Shown piece by piece: positions 25,174 through 33,991 of a stretch of DNA of 52,273 nucleotides. Position 1 is the first letter of the stretch; each line of letters opens with the position of its first letter. The notes beneath the pieces were generated by a model. It was not told the origin of the DNA. It saw only the letters and a list, made by a program, of their open reading frames with translations, and did not search any database. The DNA is from CAYUTA01 sp964447605 (lineage in GTDB: Bacteria; Bacillota; Clostridia; Christensenellales; CAG-138), in assembly GCA_964447605.1 (NCBI GenBank), contig CAYUTA010000016.1, positions 1-52,273 on the forward strand. Reading direction: 5' to 3'. The translations under genes and the position numbers were made by a program.

Positions 25174-25502
25174 TTGTGTTTCACCTCCTTTTTCGGATGT
25201 GTTGTTATGTTGTGCATGTTTCAACCAATTATGACTGGAAATAACTGTGACAAATGATAAGAAATGCTAGCCCATAAAATTTGAATATGGAAAACCCGCC
25301 CAATCCTAAAAAATTTGGCGGGTCTCGCGTTTTAAAATACCAAATGCGATGCGGAAAACAGCGTCTAAAAACGGGTACATACCCATTGGGAGGTGCTTAC
25401 ACAGGGTCTTTAACCCCGCACTATATATGACGGTTCGCCGCGCCTTTTCCCTGATACGCATCGTTTTGCACAGGCATGCCCGCGCGCGGAAAAGCGGGAT
25501 GT
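25174..25502. other. Intergenic stretch between the SASP genes and the amidohydrolase
   Basis: These 329 nt hold the SASP leader (25174-25235), an AT-rich part, and a stem-loop at 25294-25323. I see no gene in the rest (25324-25502); the short open frame there lacks a ribosome site. Confidence 0.5.
25287..25323 (-). terminator. Stem-loop downstream of the amidohydrolase
   Basis: On the minus strand ACCCGCC (25323-25317) and GGCGGGT (25300-25294) pair over a 16-nt loop and are followed by TTTCC. It is a reasonable terminator, though 180 nt past the stop codon. Confidence 0.45.
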
Positions 25503-27077
25503 TTATTTTTTCAAAAGAACCGCTCCGGCTTTTATGTCCTGAAAAATTCCATCCTTCAAAGCGGCGCCGCCGTTGACGTATACATGCCGGACGCCCTGTG
25601 GTCTGTAGCCCGGAACATCCACATCGACCTTCATATTCTCAAAATCAAGAACCGTAATATCCGCAAAATACCCCGCCTTCAGGTATCCCCGCCTCTCAAT
25701 TTTAAACCGGTCAACCGTCGCGCCCGTCATTTTATGCACAACCGATTCGACCGGCATGCCGTATTCCCTTGCGCGCGTAAAGAAAAATGGGAAGCACTGG
25801 TAGGCGGCTCCGTTTTGCGTCCCCGCTTCCTCCACCCAGGCGTCGGTCATAAAGATGGACAGATCGTCCTGCATCAGGCGGCGCACCAAGCCGTCGTTAT
25901 AATACTGTCCAAGATAAATCCTTCCCTGTCCTTTGGAAAGCTCGACCAGCTTTAAATACATTTCAAAATCACTCAGGCCTTCCTTCCGGGCAATTTCGTT
26001 CACGCGCCTGCCTTCATATTGCTTATGCCGATCGGAAATATAGGCGATGGTCATATCGTTGAACGTCAGGCCCAAAAGCTTCATCGTCATAAAGATGGTG
26101 ATCTGCAGCTTAAAGCGCGTCAGCGGCTTTTTCTTTTCCTCCTGGGAAAGCGCCATGTACCAGGCCGGCATCGCGAGCGTGATGACGGATGCGCCGTAGG
26201 TAAACGAATAATTGTCATATGCGATGTCATATCCCCGGTCGTTATAAGCGTGTATTTGTTTGAGCATGGGTTCGCAGCTTGACCAGGACGACCGCCCCGC
26301 AAAGATCAGATGGCTGTACTCCATGCGCACCCCGGTCTTGGCCATGATATCGATTACCTCGTTAAGAGCAAGTTCAATATGCGGCTTTGAGAAGAGCGGG
26401 TATCCGAGCGCAACCTTGGAGCAGGCTCTTGGATGAACCGTCAGGATGCCGTCGTATTTGGCGATCCGCTCGGCAAAAGCATACAGCTCCTCCTGCTTGG
26501 CGTAGATTCCGGGTTCGTACATGAAGCCAAACGACCCGCCGAACGCGCCGCCCGCCATGGCCTCGTCAACAAGCTCCATCTCTTCTTCAATCTGCACGGG
26601 GCTCAGCGGCGCCGAATCATATCCGGACAGGCTAATGCGGGTGGTGCCCTGTCCAACCAGAGGCGCCAGGTTCACATAGAGATTGCCCTCGGCCCTTTCC
26701 TTGAATTCTGCAAAGCTCCCCGGTCTTACCGCATGGAACAACCCGCCGCCGACCTTGTCCTTATATGCGGAGCCGGAGCTGATTCCAAAAGGGGAAAAGC
26801 CGCAATTGCCGGTGATTTGCGTGGTGATCCCCTGCTCGATAAAGGGTTGGAAAAACATTGCCGCGTTCTCCCGGTCGTAAAAAAAGTCATTGTGGGAATG
26901 CGCGTCGATCAGCCCCGGGCACACGTACAGTCCGCTGCAATCGATCATTTCGTCATATTCGGAGGCAATCCGGCCGCCCGCTTTTGCGATTGCGTTGTCC
27001 TCGATCAAAAGATCCCCTACAACTGGTTTTGCGCCGCTTCCATCCACAAGATAGCCGCCTTTGAGCAGGATTCGCAT
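25503..27077 (-). CDS. N-acyl-D-amino-acid deacylase family amidohydrolase
   Basis: This 524-residue metal-dependent hydrolase is of the D-aminoacylase/dihydroorotase type. It begins RILLKGGYLVDGSG, then has the metal motif DAHSHND (about residue 58), the cysteine ligand in TTQITGNCGFSPFG (about 91), His in GILTVHPRAC, His in MEYSHLIF, and Asp in IFMTDAW, all matching the known D-aminoacylase ligands. The C-terminus holds the small beta domain (GYFADITVLDFENMKV). AGGTAATTGAA precedes the ATG. It would release D-amino acids from N-acyl forms; its true substrate could be another acylated or cyclic amide. It stands alone, with a LacI-type palindrome upstream. Confidence 0.88.
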   Translation of the reverse strand: MRILLKGGYLVDGSGAKPVVGDLLIEDNAIAKAGGRIASEYDEMIDCSGLYVCPGLIDAHSHNDFFYDRENAAMFFQPFIEQGITTQITGNCGFSPFGISSGSAYKDKVGGGLFHAVRPGSFAEFKERAEGNLYVNLAPLVGQGTTRISLSGYDSAPLSPVQIEEEMELVDEAMAGGAFGGSFGFMYEPGIYAKQEELYAFAERIAKYDGILTVHPRACSKVALGYPLFSKPHIELALNEVIDIMAKTGVRMEYSHLIFAGRSSWSSCEPMLKQIHAYNDRGYDIAYDNYSFTYGASVITLAMPAWYMALSQEEKKKPLTRFKLQITIFMTMKLLGLTFNDMTIAYISDRHKQYEGRRVNEIARKEGLSDFEMYLKLVELSKGQGRIYLGQYYNDGLVRRLMQDDLSIFMTDAWVEEAGTQNGAAYQCFPFFFTRAREYGMPVESVVHKMTGATVDRFKIERRGYLKAGYFADITVLDFENMKVDVDVPGYRPQGVRHVYVNGGAALKDGIFQDIKAGAVLLKK

Positions 27078-27114
27078 TTCAATTACCTCCAGAATTTGAT
27101 TTTACGTATGAGAC

Positions 27115-27126
27115 GCAAGCGCTTGC
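27115..27126. promoter_or_regulatory. LacI/CcpA-type operator palindrome
   Basis: The perfect 12-bp palindrome GCAAGCGCTTGC has the central CG and AAGCGCTT core typical of operators for LacI-family proteins, including the catabolite regulator CcpA. It lies 38 nt before the amidohydrolase start, where it could block or modulate transcription. This is inference from the motif only. Confidence 0.4.
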
Positions 27127-27602
27127 ACCGCTGAATTCAACCGGTGCTTTCCACATTTATTTACAAACAGGAGGACAGCCGTCATCCGAGCGTGTAATAA
27201 TTTTTATTATATGGATAAACTGCGTTCGGTGCAATAGCGCGCGGCGGCGCATGCGTTTAAGGCGGAGCGGTTGAATTATATGTCCCGCACCGCGCGTCAA
27301 TTTTTTCAATAAATTTTCAGCTTTCAGCGTTTTTTCAATGTACATTTTTCTGCGTCGTCAAAATGCGGGGTGTCCGAGTCCGGTTTGCAGGTTCTTATGT
27401 GAAATCCTGCAGAACCATTCAGAACCCCTCGCCACGTGTTCCACATTTTGCAGCAGGCGCGGAGCACGTCCGCCAGTGGATGCAGGTACGCCGGTTTCGC
27501 GCTGCATCCGGATCGGTTCCATACGCTAAAACCATACGCTTTCAGGCAGCCTCAAGGCATGGCAAACCCCGCGGTTTTTCGCGGTTTTGCCCGCCGCTTC
27601 GA
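27127..27602. other. Gene-free leader region before nifJ
   Basis: No convincing gene is seen in these ~475 nt. The composition changes from AT-rich (27150-27340) to GC-rich. A hairpin at 27561-27591 (GGCAAA..CCGCG pairing with CGCGG..TTTGCC, loop GTTTTT) ends 11 nt before the -35 box of nifJ. It lacks a T-run and could be an operator or a structural element. Confidence 0.45.
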
Positions 27603-27631
27603 TTGACACGCGGGGGGCGGAAAGCTATAAT
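27603..27631 (+). promoter_or_regulatory. Consensus promoter of nifJ
   Basis: TTGACA (27603-27608), exactly 17 nt, and TATAAT (27626-27631) give a perfect sigma-A promoter, as expected for a highly expressed fermentation gene. RNA should begin near 27638, 66 nt before the ATG. Confidence 0.88.
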
Positions 27632-27703
27632 ACTAATTGGTCAATACCGGCCTTTCCAGAGCGGAACGGCCTTGGGACAATCATATTTCTAGGAGGCAAA
27701 AAA

Positions 27704-30700
27704 ATGGCAAAAACCATGACCATCGACGGCAACACCGCCGCATCGCATGTGGCATATGCGTTCTCGGACGTAGCGGCCATCTACCCGATTACGCCGTCTT
27801 CACCGATGGCGGAGGTCGCGGACGACTGGGCCGCAAACGGCCGCGTCAATCTGTTCGGCCAGAAGGTGCACATTGCCGAAATGCAATCCGAGGGCGGCGC
27901 CGCGGGTGCGGTGCACGGCTCGCTCAAGGGCGGCGCGCTGACGACGACGTTCACCGCTTCACAGGGCCTGTTGTTGATGATTCCGAACATGTACAAGATT
28001 TCCGGCGAACTGCTGCCCGGCGTGTTCCACGTCAGCGCACGCGCGCTGGCCGCGCACGCTCTGTCTATCTTTGGTGATCACAGCGACGTGATGAGCTGCC
28101 GCCACACCGGTTTTGCCATGCTCGGCTCCGCCTCCGTGCAGGAGGTCATGGATCTGGCTCTAGTATCCCACCTGTCCGCCATCAAAGCCTCCGTGCCGTT
28201 CCTCCATTTCTTCGACGGCTTCCGCACCTCGCACGAGGTTCAGAAAATCGAGATGATCGATTATGAAGATATGCGCAAGCTTTGCGACTTCGAGGCCGTC
28301 AAGGCGTTTCGCGCGCGCGCGCTCAACCCGGAGCATCCGCATCAGGGTGGTACGGCGCAGAATCCCGATATCTATTTCCAGGGCCGCGAGGCTGCCAACA
28401 GGTATTACGACGCCATCCCCGATATCGTGCAGCATTACATGGACGAGGTCGGCAAGATCACCGGCCGCAAATACAATCTGTTCGACTATGTCGGCGCGCC
28501 CGACGCGGAAAACGTGCTCGTGCTCATGGGCAGCGGTGCGGACGTGGTCGAGGAGACCGTCAATTACCTCAACGGGCAGGGCGCAAAGCTCGGCTTGCTC
28601 AAGGTCCGCCTGTATCGTCCGTTCGCGGCGGAACGGTTTGTCAGGGCGCTGCCCGCGTCGGTCAGGCGCGTCGCGGTGCTCGACCGTACCAAGGAGCCCG
28701 GCTCCCTCGGCGAGCCGCTGTACCAGGACGTGCTCCACGCGCTGGTTGAAAGCGGGCGGAAGGATGTCGCCGTCGTCGGCGGCCGCTACGGCCTCGGCAG
28801 CAAGGAGTTCACGCCGTCGATGGTCAACGCCGTGTACGAAAACCTCGATGCGGCTGAGCCGAAGAACCACTTCACCGTCGGCATCATGGACGACGTGACC
28901 AACACGTCCCTGCCGGTTGCCAAGCAGATCAACGCCGCGCCCGAGGGTACGATTGCCTGCAAGTTCTACGGCCTCGGCAGCGACGGCACGGTCGGCGCGA
29001 ACAAGAACAGCATCAAGATCATCGGCGACCACACCGCCATGTATGCGCAGGGCTACTTTGCTTACGATTCCAAGAAGTCCGGCGGCCTGACGGTGTCGCA
29101 TCTGCGCTTTGGCAAGCAGCCGATTCAGAGCCCGTATCTCATCGACGCGGCGGACTTTGTAGCCTGCCACAACCCGTCGTACGTCACGCGCTACAATGTG
29201 TGCGACGGCATCAAGGAGGGCGGCATATTCCTGCTCAACTCGCCCTGGACGCTCGAGGAAATGGAAAAAGAGCTGCCCGCCTCCATGAAGCGCGCCATTG
29301 CCGAAAAAAAGCTCAGGTTCTATAATATCGACGCAATCAAGCTGGCGCGTGAGGTCGGTATGGGCGGACGCATCAACACGATTATGCAATCTGCGTTCTT
29401 TAAGCTGGCCAACGTCATTCCCGCCGGAGAAGCCATCGAATACATGAAGGCCGCCGCCAAGAAGTCCTATGGCAATAAGGGCGATGATGTGGTGAAAAAG
29501 AACTGGGACGCCATCGACGCGGGCGCAAACGCCATCGAGGAAATCGCATACCCGGCCTCTTGGGCAACCGCCAATGAAGGCGCAGCGCCCATCAACACCA
29601 CGGACGATCCGTACTTCGTGGACTTCATCCATCCGATTTTGGCGCAGGAGGGGGACAAGCTGCCCGTTTCCGCCATGAGCGCGGACGGCACCGTACCCAC
29701 CGGCACCACCAAATATGAAAAGCGCGGCATTGCCGTGGATGTGCCGGATTGGATTCCGGAAAACTGCATCCAGTGCAACCAGTGCTCGCTGGTTTGCCCG
29801 CATGCGGTCATCCGTCCGTTCCTCGTGTCCGAGGAGGAGAAAAAGGCCGCGCCGGCGTCGTTTGTCACCAAGCAGGCCATCGGAAAAGGGTTTGAACCGT
29901 ACGGTTTCCGCATGCAGGTAACGCCGCTCGACTGCACGGGCTGCGGCAACTGCGTAGACGTTTGCCCGGCCAAGGAAAAGGCGCTCAAGATGGTTCCGCT
30001 GGCCGCCGCGGAGGCAGACGAAAAGAACTGGGATTACGCCATGACGCTCAGCAAAAAGAACGTGCCGCTCAACACCGCAACCGTCAAGGGCAGCCAGTTC
30101 CTCCAGCCGCTGTTCGAGTTCTCCGGCGCATGCGCGGGCTGCGGCGAGACGCCGTATGTCAAGCTGCTCACCCAGCTGTTTGGCGACCGCATGGTTGTGG
30201 CCAACGCCACGGGTTGCTCGTCCATCTATGGCGGCAGCGCGCCGACCTGTCCGTATACTACCAATGAAAAGGGCCAGGGCCCCGCATGGGCCAACTCCCT
30301 GTTTGAGGACAACGCGGAATTCGGCTTCGGCATGAACCTGGCCAACAGGCAGCGCCGCGCCAAGCTGGCCGATACGGTCAAAGCGCTCATTGCGGTGGAA
30401 TACTGCCTGCCGGAAATCAAGACTGCCGGCGCGGAATGGCTTGAGAAGATGGATGACGCCAAGGGCAGCCGCGAGGCGGGCGAGAAGCTGCTTGCAGCCT
30501 GCAAGGACGGCATCGACGTGGACCTGACCGGTACCGAGTGGGAGAAGGACTGGCTTGCCAACGGTAAGGTCTGCGCCTGTGAAGCCTGCACGCCTGCACG
30601 CGAGGTCATCGCAAGCGCCGATCTGCTGACCAAGCAGTCCATCTGGGTGTTCGGCGGAGACGGCTGGGCTTACGACATCGGCTTCGGCGGTCTCGACCAT

Positions 30701-31276
30701 GTGTTGGCTATGGATGAAGACGTCAACGTGCTCGTTGTGGACACCGAGGTGTATTCAAACACCGGCGGGCAATCCAGCAAGGCCACGCCGACGGGCTCGG
30801 TCGCAAAGTTTGCCGCCGCGGGCAAGCGCACAAAGAAGAAGGATCTGGGCCTGATGGCCATGAGCTACGGCTATGTGTACGTCGCCAAGGTCTGTATGGC
30901 CGCCAACCCGAATCAGCTGATGAAAGCGGTCAATGAGGCCGAGGCCTATAAGGGCCCGTCGCTGATTATCGCATACGCGCCGTGCATCAATCACGGCATC
31001 AACATGAGCCACTCGCAGCTCGAGGCCAAAAAGGCCGTTGAGGCGGGCTACTGGCCGCTGTATCGGTACAATCCCGATTTGGCCGCTGCGGGCAAGAACC
31101 CGTTCACGCTCGACAGCAAGGATCCTACGGGCAGCTTCAACGACTTCATCATGGGCGAGGTTCGCTATGCAACGCTGAAAAAGCAGTTCCCCGAGGTTGC
31201 GGACAAACTTTTCGAACGCGCGGAAAAGGAAGCGGCCGAAAAGATCGCTTACTACAAGAAACTCAACGAGATGTAA
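27704..31276 (+). CDS. nifJ: Pyruvate:ferredoxin (flavodoxin) oxidoreductase
   Basis: This 1190-residue homodimeric enzyme oxidises pyruvate to acetyl-CoA and CO2 and reduces ferredoxin; in acetogens it can also run in reverse. The length is typical. Domains in order: pyrimidine-binding domain (IYPITPSSPMAE at about 23), the gamma part, two [4Fe-4S] ferredoxin motifs CIQCNQCSLVCP (about 688) and CTGCGNCVDVCP (about 744), a further cluster site with CAGCGETPYVK, and the TPP-binding domain (GDGWAYDIGFGGLDHVL, YSNTGGQSSKATP). AGGAGG lies 8 nt before the ATG. A longer in-frame reading upstream starts before the promoter and is rejected. It feeds Pta-AckA, encoded 10 kb away. Confidence 0.97.
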   Translation: MAKTMTIDGNTAASHVAYAFSDVAAIYPITPSSPMAEVADDWAANGRVNLFGQKVHIAEMQSEGGAAGAVHGSLKGGALTTTFTASQGLLLMIPNMYKISGELLPGVFHVSARALAAHALSIFGDHSDVMSCRHTGFAMLGSASVQEVMDLALVSHLSAIKASVPFLHFFDGFRTSHEVQKIEMIDYEDMRKLCDFEAVKAFRARALNPEHPHQGGTAQNPDIYFQGREAANRYYDAIPDIVQHYMDEVGKITGRKYNLFDYVGAPDAENVLVLMGSGADVVEETVNYLNGQGAKLGLLKVRLYRPFAAERFVRALPASVRRVAVLDRTKEPGSLGEPLYQDVLHALVESGRKDVAVVGGRYGLGSKEFTPSMVNAVYENLDAAEPKNHFTVGIMDDVTNTSLPVAKQINAAPEGTIACKFYGLGSDGTVGANKNSIKIIGDHTAMYAQGYFAYDSKKSGGLTVSHLRFGKQPIQSPYLIDAADFVACHNPSYVTRYNVCDGIKEGGIFLLNSPWTLEEMEKELPASMKRAIAEKKLRFYNIDAIKLAREVGMGGRINTIMQSAFFKLANVIPAGEAIEYMKAAAKKSYGNKGDDVVKKNWDAIDAGANAIEEIAYPASWATANEGAAPINTTDDPYFVDFIHPILAQEGDKLPVSAMSADGTVPTGTTKYEKRGIAVDVPDWIPENCIQCNQCSLVCPHAVIRPFLVSEEEKKAAPASFVTKQAIGKGFEPYGFRMQVTPLDCTGCGNCVDVCPAKEKALKMVPLAAAEADEKNWDYAMTLSKKNVPLNTATVKGSQFLQPLFEFSGACAGCGETPYVKLLTQLFGDRMVVANATGCSSIYGGSAPTCPYTTNEKGQGPAWANSLFEDNAEFGFGMNLANRQRRAKLADTVKALIAVEYCLPEIKTAGAEWLEKMDDAKGSREAGEKLLAACKDGIDVDLTGTEWEKDWLANGKVCACEACTPAREVIASADLLTKQSIWVFGGDGWAYDIGFGGLDHVLAMDEDVNVLVVDTEVYSNTGGQSSKATPTGSVAKFAAAGKRTKKKDLGLMAMSYGYVYVAKVCMAANPNQLMKAVNEAEAYKGPSLIIAYAPCINHGINMSHSQLEAKKAVEAGYWPLYRYNPDLAAAGKNPFTLDSKDPTGSFNDFIMGEVRYATLKKQFPEVADKLFERAEKEAAEKIAYYKKLNEM

Positions 31277-31313
31277 CGCAATCATTTGAAAGATCCGGAC
31301 ATATAACGGCAGG

Positions 31314-31346
31314 CAGCGCATCCGGCTATCGGATGCGCTGTTTCTA
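31314..31346 (+). terminator. Intrinsic terminator of nifJ
   Basis: An 11-bp perfect stem, CAGCGCATCCG (31314-31324) with CGGATGCGCTG (31330-31340), has a GCTAT loop and TTTCTA after it, 38 nt past the stop. Confidence 0.85.
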
Positions 31347-31428
31347 TCGTCGAAAGTGGCAGAGATTTCCCTGTGAGATAAACGCTGCGCATCCAAATGC
31401 CCGGCGCAGCCGCCAGACTGCCGTTCGT

Positions 31429-32895
31429 TCAGTCGAGGAAGAACCGCCGCTTTTGCCCGAGCAGGAACGGCAGCTTATTCAAATAGGTCGATATATCCTT
31501 TGGATTGGGCAGGCGCTCAATGCGTTGCCCCGCGCCAAATACGCGCTTGGTCATGCTGCCCGCGCCATGTGAAAGAATGCCGGCCGTCTCCTCCATCATG
31601 TCGATGTTGTAAACGCATACATGGCCGGGCTGCGCATAGCCCACATTTTCCAAATTTCCACGCATATATTTCTGCCGATACATATAATAGGGCGACATAC
31701 CCATTTGCGCAGCCGTCCGGGCGCCGTCCGCAACCATCAAAGCCGCATCGGCGGGCGCGGCAAGCGGATACTCGGCAAGCTTGGTTTTCAGCAACGACGA
31801 ACGCTTGACCGCAAGTGTATGCACGGTCAGATTTTCCGGCGCAAGCGACGCAACCGCGTCGTACGTCCGGCGCATATCATCCGGCGTTTCGCCGGGCAGC
31901 CCGGCAATCACATCCATATTGATGGTTGCAAACCCAATTTCGCGTGCAAGGTGGAAGGCCCTGCACGTTTCCCGCGCAGTGTGCGCGCGGCCGACGCGGC
32001 GCAGCGTATCGTCATTCATGCTCTGCGGATTGATGGAGATACGCCCGACGCCAAGACGGCGTAAGACAAAAAGCTTATCACGGTCGATGGTGTCCGGCCT
32101 GCCGGCCTCCACGGTACACTCCGCGCCAAGGCCTCCATATGCGCAAAACGTTGTGGTCAGCAGGTCCTCAAGCTGCCCCGCGGACAGAACGGTCGGCGTG
32201 CCGCCGCCAACGTAGATTGCCCGGACGCGGTATCCCCCATCCCGCACCAGCGCCGCGCCTGCAAGAACGTCCCGCTTCAAGGCGGCAAGATAGTCAGTAA
32301 GCAGTGTGTCGGAACGCAATACCTCGGATATAAATGAGCAGTAGAGGCAACGGGTTTTACAAAATGGAATCCCCACATAGATATCCACGTCGTTTGCGCG
32401 CACACTTTCAATCAGCGGCTGCTGCACGGCGCAAATCTGTTCGGCCAGCCCTGTTTTCTCCGGAGAAACGGAAAACACATGCAAAAATTGTTCCCGCGCG
32501 CTTTCCGTGCCAAAGGAATCGGAAAGCTCGCGGAAAAGCTTGGTGGGCCGAATGCCGGTCAGCGAGCCCCAGGGCGTTTCCACCTCCGGGTACAGCGCGC
32601 GCATCAAGTCGTAAACGACGAGCTTGATTTGGCGCTTTTCCATCTTTTTCACGCCAAGCGGCGTACCGTCCTGAATAAAAAAATCCCGCATGAGCGCCGC
32701 TTTCCCCGCCGAAGCCCGGAGGCGTCGGCTTTTATTCTCCACCGGCGTCAGCGTCACGTTCACATGCAGTTGCGCGTCGCAGGGCTCCGGTTCATCCGGC
32801 GCAAGCAGCACAGTCTCAACAAAGCCGAGGAACAGCATAATTTCCTCGGCAATATCGTTTCGGTATTCAGGCCTGTTGGTGCAAATGATTACCAT
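31429..32895 (-). CDS. hemZ: Coproporphyrinogen dehydrogenase-like radical SAM protein HemZ
   Basis: This 488-residue radical SAM enzyme of the HemN/HemW family has the SAM cluster motif CKTRCLYC (about residue 181) after VDIYVGIPF, then YVGGGTPTVLS, TVEAGRPDTID and RISINPQSMNDDTL. The N-terminal ~160 residues with PWGSLTGIRPTKLF are the extension that separates HemZ from HemN. HemZ is thought to act in anaerobic haem or porphyrin formation, but its exact reaction is unsettled. It overlaps the MBL gene by 7 nt and is last in the minus-strand relA-dtd-MBL-hemZ order that is common in Clostridia. Confidence 0.92.
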   Translation of the reverse strand: MVIICTNRPEYRNDIAEEIMLFLGFVETVLLAPDEPEPCDAQLHVNVTLTPVENKSRRLRASAGKAALMRDFFIQDGTPLGVKKMEKRQIKLVVYDLMRALYPEVETPWGSLTGIRPTKLFRELSDSFGTESAREQFLHVFSVSPEKTGLAEQICAVQQPLIESVRANDVDIYVGIPFCKTRCLYCSFISEVLRSDTLLTDYLAALKRDVLAGAALVRDGGYRVRAIYVGGGTPTVLSAGQLEDLLTTTFCAYGGLGAECTVEAGRPDTIDRDKLFVLRRLGVGRISINPQSMNDDTLRRVGRAHTARETCRAFHLAREIGFATINMDVIAGLPGETPDDMRRTYDAVASLAPENLTVHTLAVKRSSLLKTKLAEYPLAAPADAALMVADGARTAAQMGMSPYYMYRQKYMRGNLENVGYAQPGHVCVYNIDMMEETAGILSHGAGSMTKRVFGAGQRIERLPNPKDISTYLNKLPFLLGQKRRFFLD

Positions 32896-33533
32896 CCCAT
32901 GCGCGCTCCGTAGGTTGTCAGCGGATTATGCGCACGCTCATGGCCGAGCGTCGTCTGCTCGTCATGCCCGCAATAGACGGTATAGTCGCCCTCGAGCGAA
33001 TAGAGTTTATCTACGATGGAGCGGTACAACGCCCGTTCCGAGCAGCCGGGAAAATCCGTGCGCCCCGCGCCGTCAAGGAAGAGCACATCGCCGCAGAAAA
33101 TCGCGCGCGCACACGCAATCACGTAACAAACGCCGCCCGCGCAGTGGCCCGGCGTATGAAGCACGCGGATGGTCAGTCCCGCCGCCTCAATGACGTCGCC
33201 ATCGTGCAACAACACGTCGGCCTCCGTTTTTTCCAGAGGCTGACCGACCAGGATTGCAAGGCTGCCGCGGTTGCTGGCAAGCTTATCCGCATCTTCGGCA
33301 TGGATCAGCAGCTTTGCCCCCGTTGCGGCCTTTAACGCCCCGGCTCCGCCGATGTGGTCGAAATGGCCATGCGTAATCAGGATATGCGTGCAGGTAAGCC
33401 CCTCCTTCTCCAGCCGCTCCAGCACGGGCGCGGCCTCGCCCGGGTCGACGACCGCGCATTCCTTTGTATCGTCCGCGCCGATGATATAGGTGTTCACGGC
33501 AAGCGCGCCGCAGGTCAGCCAAATCAAACGCAT
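32889..33533 (-). CDS. MBL-fold metallo-hydrolase (glyoxalase II-like)
   Basis: This 214-residue metallo-beta-lactamase-fold hydrolase has a complete binuclear site: THGHFDHIGG (residues 54-63), HTPGHCAGGVCY, GDVLFLDGAGRTDFPG and the late CGHDEQTTLGHERAHNP. The glyoxalase II-like arrangement suggests a thioester or similar hydrolase; the real substrate is unknown. The ATG at 33533 overlaps the dtd stop (TGATG), with AAGGAGG 8 nt upstream inside dtd. Confidence 0.9.
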   Translation of the reverse strand: MRLIWLTCGALAVNTYIIGADDTKECAVVDPGEAAPVLERLEKEGLTCTHILITHGHFDHIGGAGALKAATGAKLLIHAEDADKLASNRGSLAILVGQPLEKTEADVLLHDGDVIEAAGLTIRVLHTPGHCAGGVCYVIACARAIFCGDVLFLDGAGRTDFPGCSERALYRSIVDKLYSLEGDYTVYCGHDEQTTLGHERAHNPLTTYGARMGW

Positions 33534-33979
33534 CAAAATGCCCTCCTTGAATCCAGCAGTATCGTGTGCGGGCCGTCGTTGATCAACGCGACCTGCATCT
33601 GCGCGCCAAACCGCCCGGTTTCGGTACGCACAACCTTTCGGAAACGCTCCGCAGCATATTCATAGAGCGGGATCGCCGTTTCCGGCCGTGCGGCGCGGAT
33701 ATAGCTCGGCCGCCTGCCGTGGCGCACGTCGGCGCAAATCGTAAACTGGGAAATCAGCAGGATGCCCCCGCCAACATCGGCAACCGAGCGGTTCGGCACC
33801 CCATTTTCATCGTCAAACACGCGCAGGCCGATTGCCTTATTCACAATATAGTCCGCGTCCGTTTGCGCATCGTCCGCCTCAACGCCGAGGAAAACCAGCA
33901 GGCCCCGGCCGATTGCGCCGACCGTCGCCCCGGCCGCCTCCACGCTTGCGCGCGCTACGCGCTGCACCACCGCACGCAT
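33533..33979 (-). CDS. dtd: D-aminoacyl-tRNA deacylase
   Basis: This 148-residue proofreading enzyme removes D-amino acids (and Gly mis-charged on tRNAAla) from tRNA. It begins MRAVVQRVARASVEA and carries the two active-site motifs: LLISQFTICAD (about residue 75, normally SQFTL) and INDGPHTILLDS near the C-terminus (family GP motif NxGPVT). The His in place of Val next to the GP pair is a small deviation. AGAAGGAGGCTGCC precedes the ATG. It lies 12 nt after relA, whose product it neighbours in many Bacillota. Confidence 0.95.
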   Translation of the reverse strand: MRAVVQRVARASVEAAGATVGAIGRGLLVFLGVEADDAQTDADYIVNKAIGLRVFDDENGVPNRSVADVGGGILLISQFTICADVRHGRRPSYIRAARPETAIPLYEYAAERFRKVVRTETGRFGAQMQVALINDGPHTILLDSRRAF

Positions 33980-33991
33980 GGCAGCCTCCTT

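Noticed and set aside
28160..30700. An 846-codon open frame antisense to nifJ
   Set aside because: It has no ribosome site and no recognisable domain, and it mirrors the codon bias of a GC-rich, strongly coding plus-strand gene; it is a shadow.
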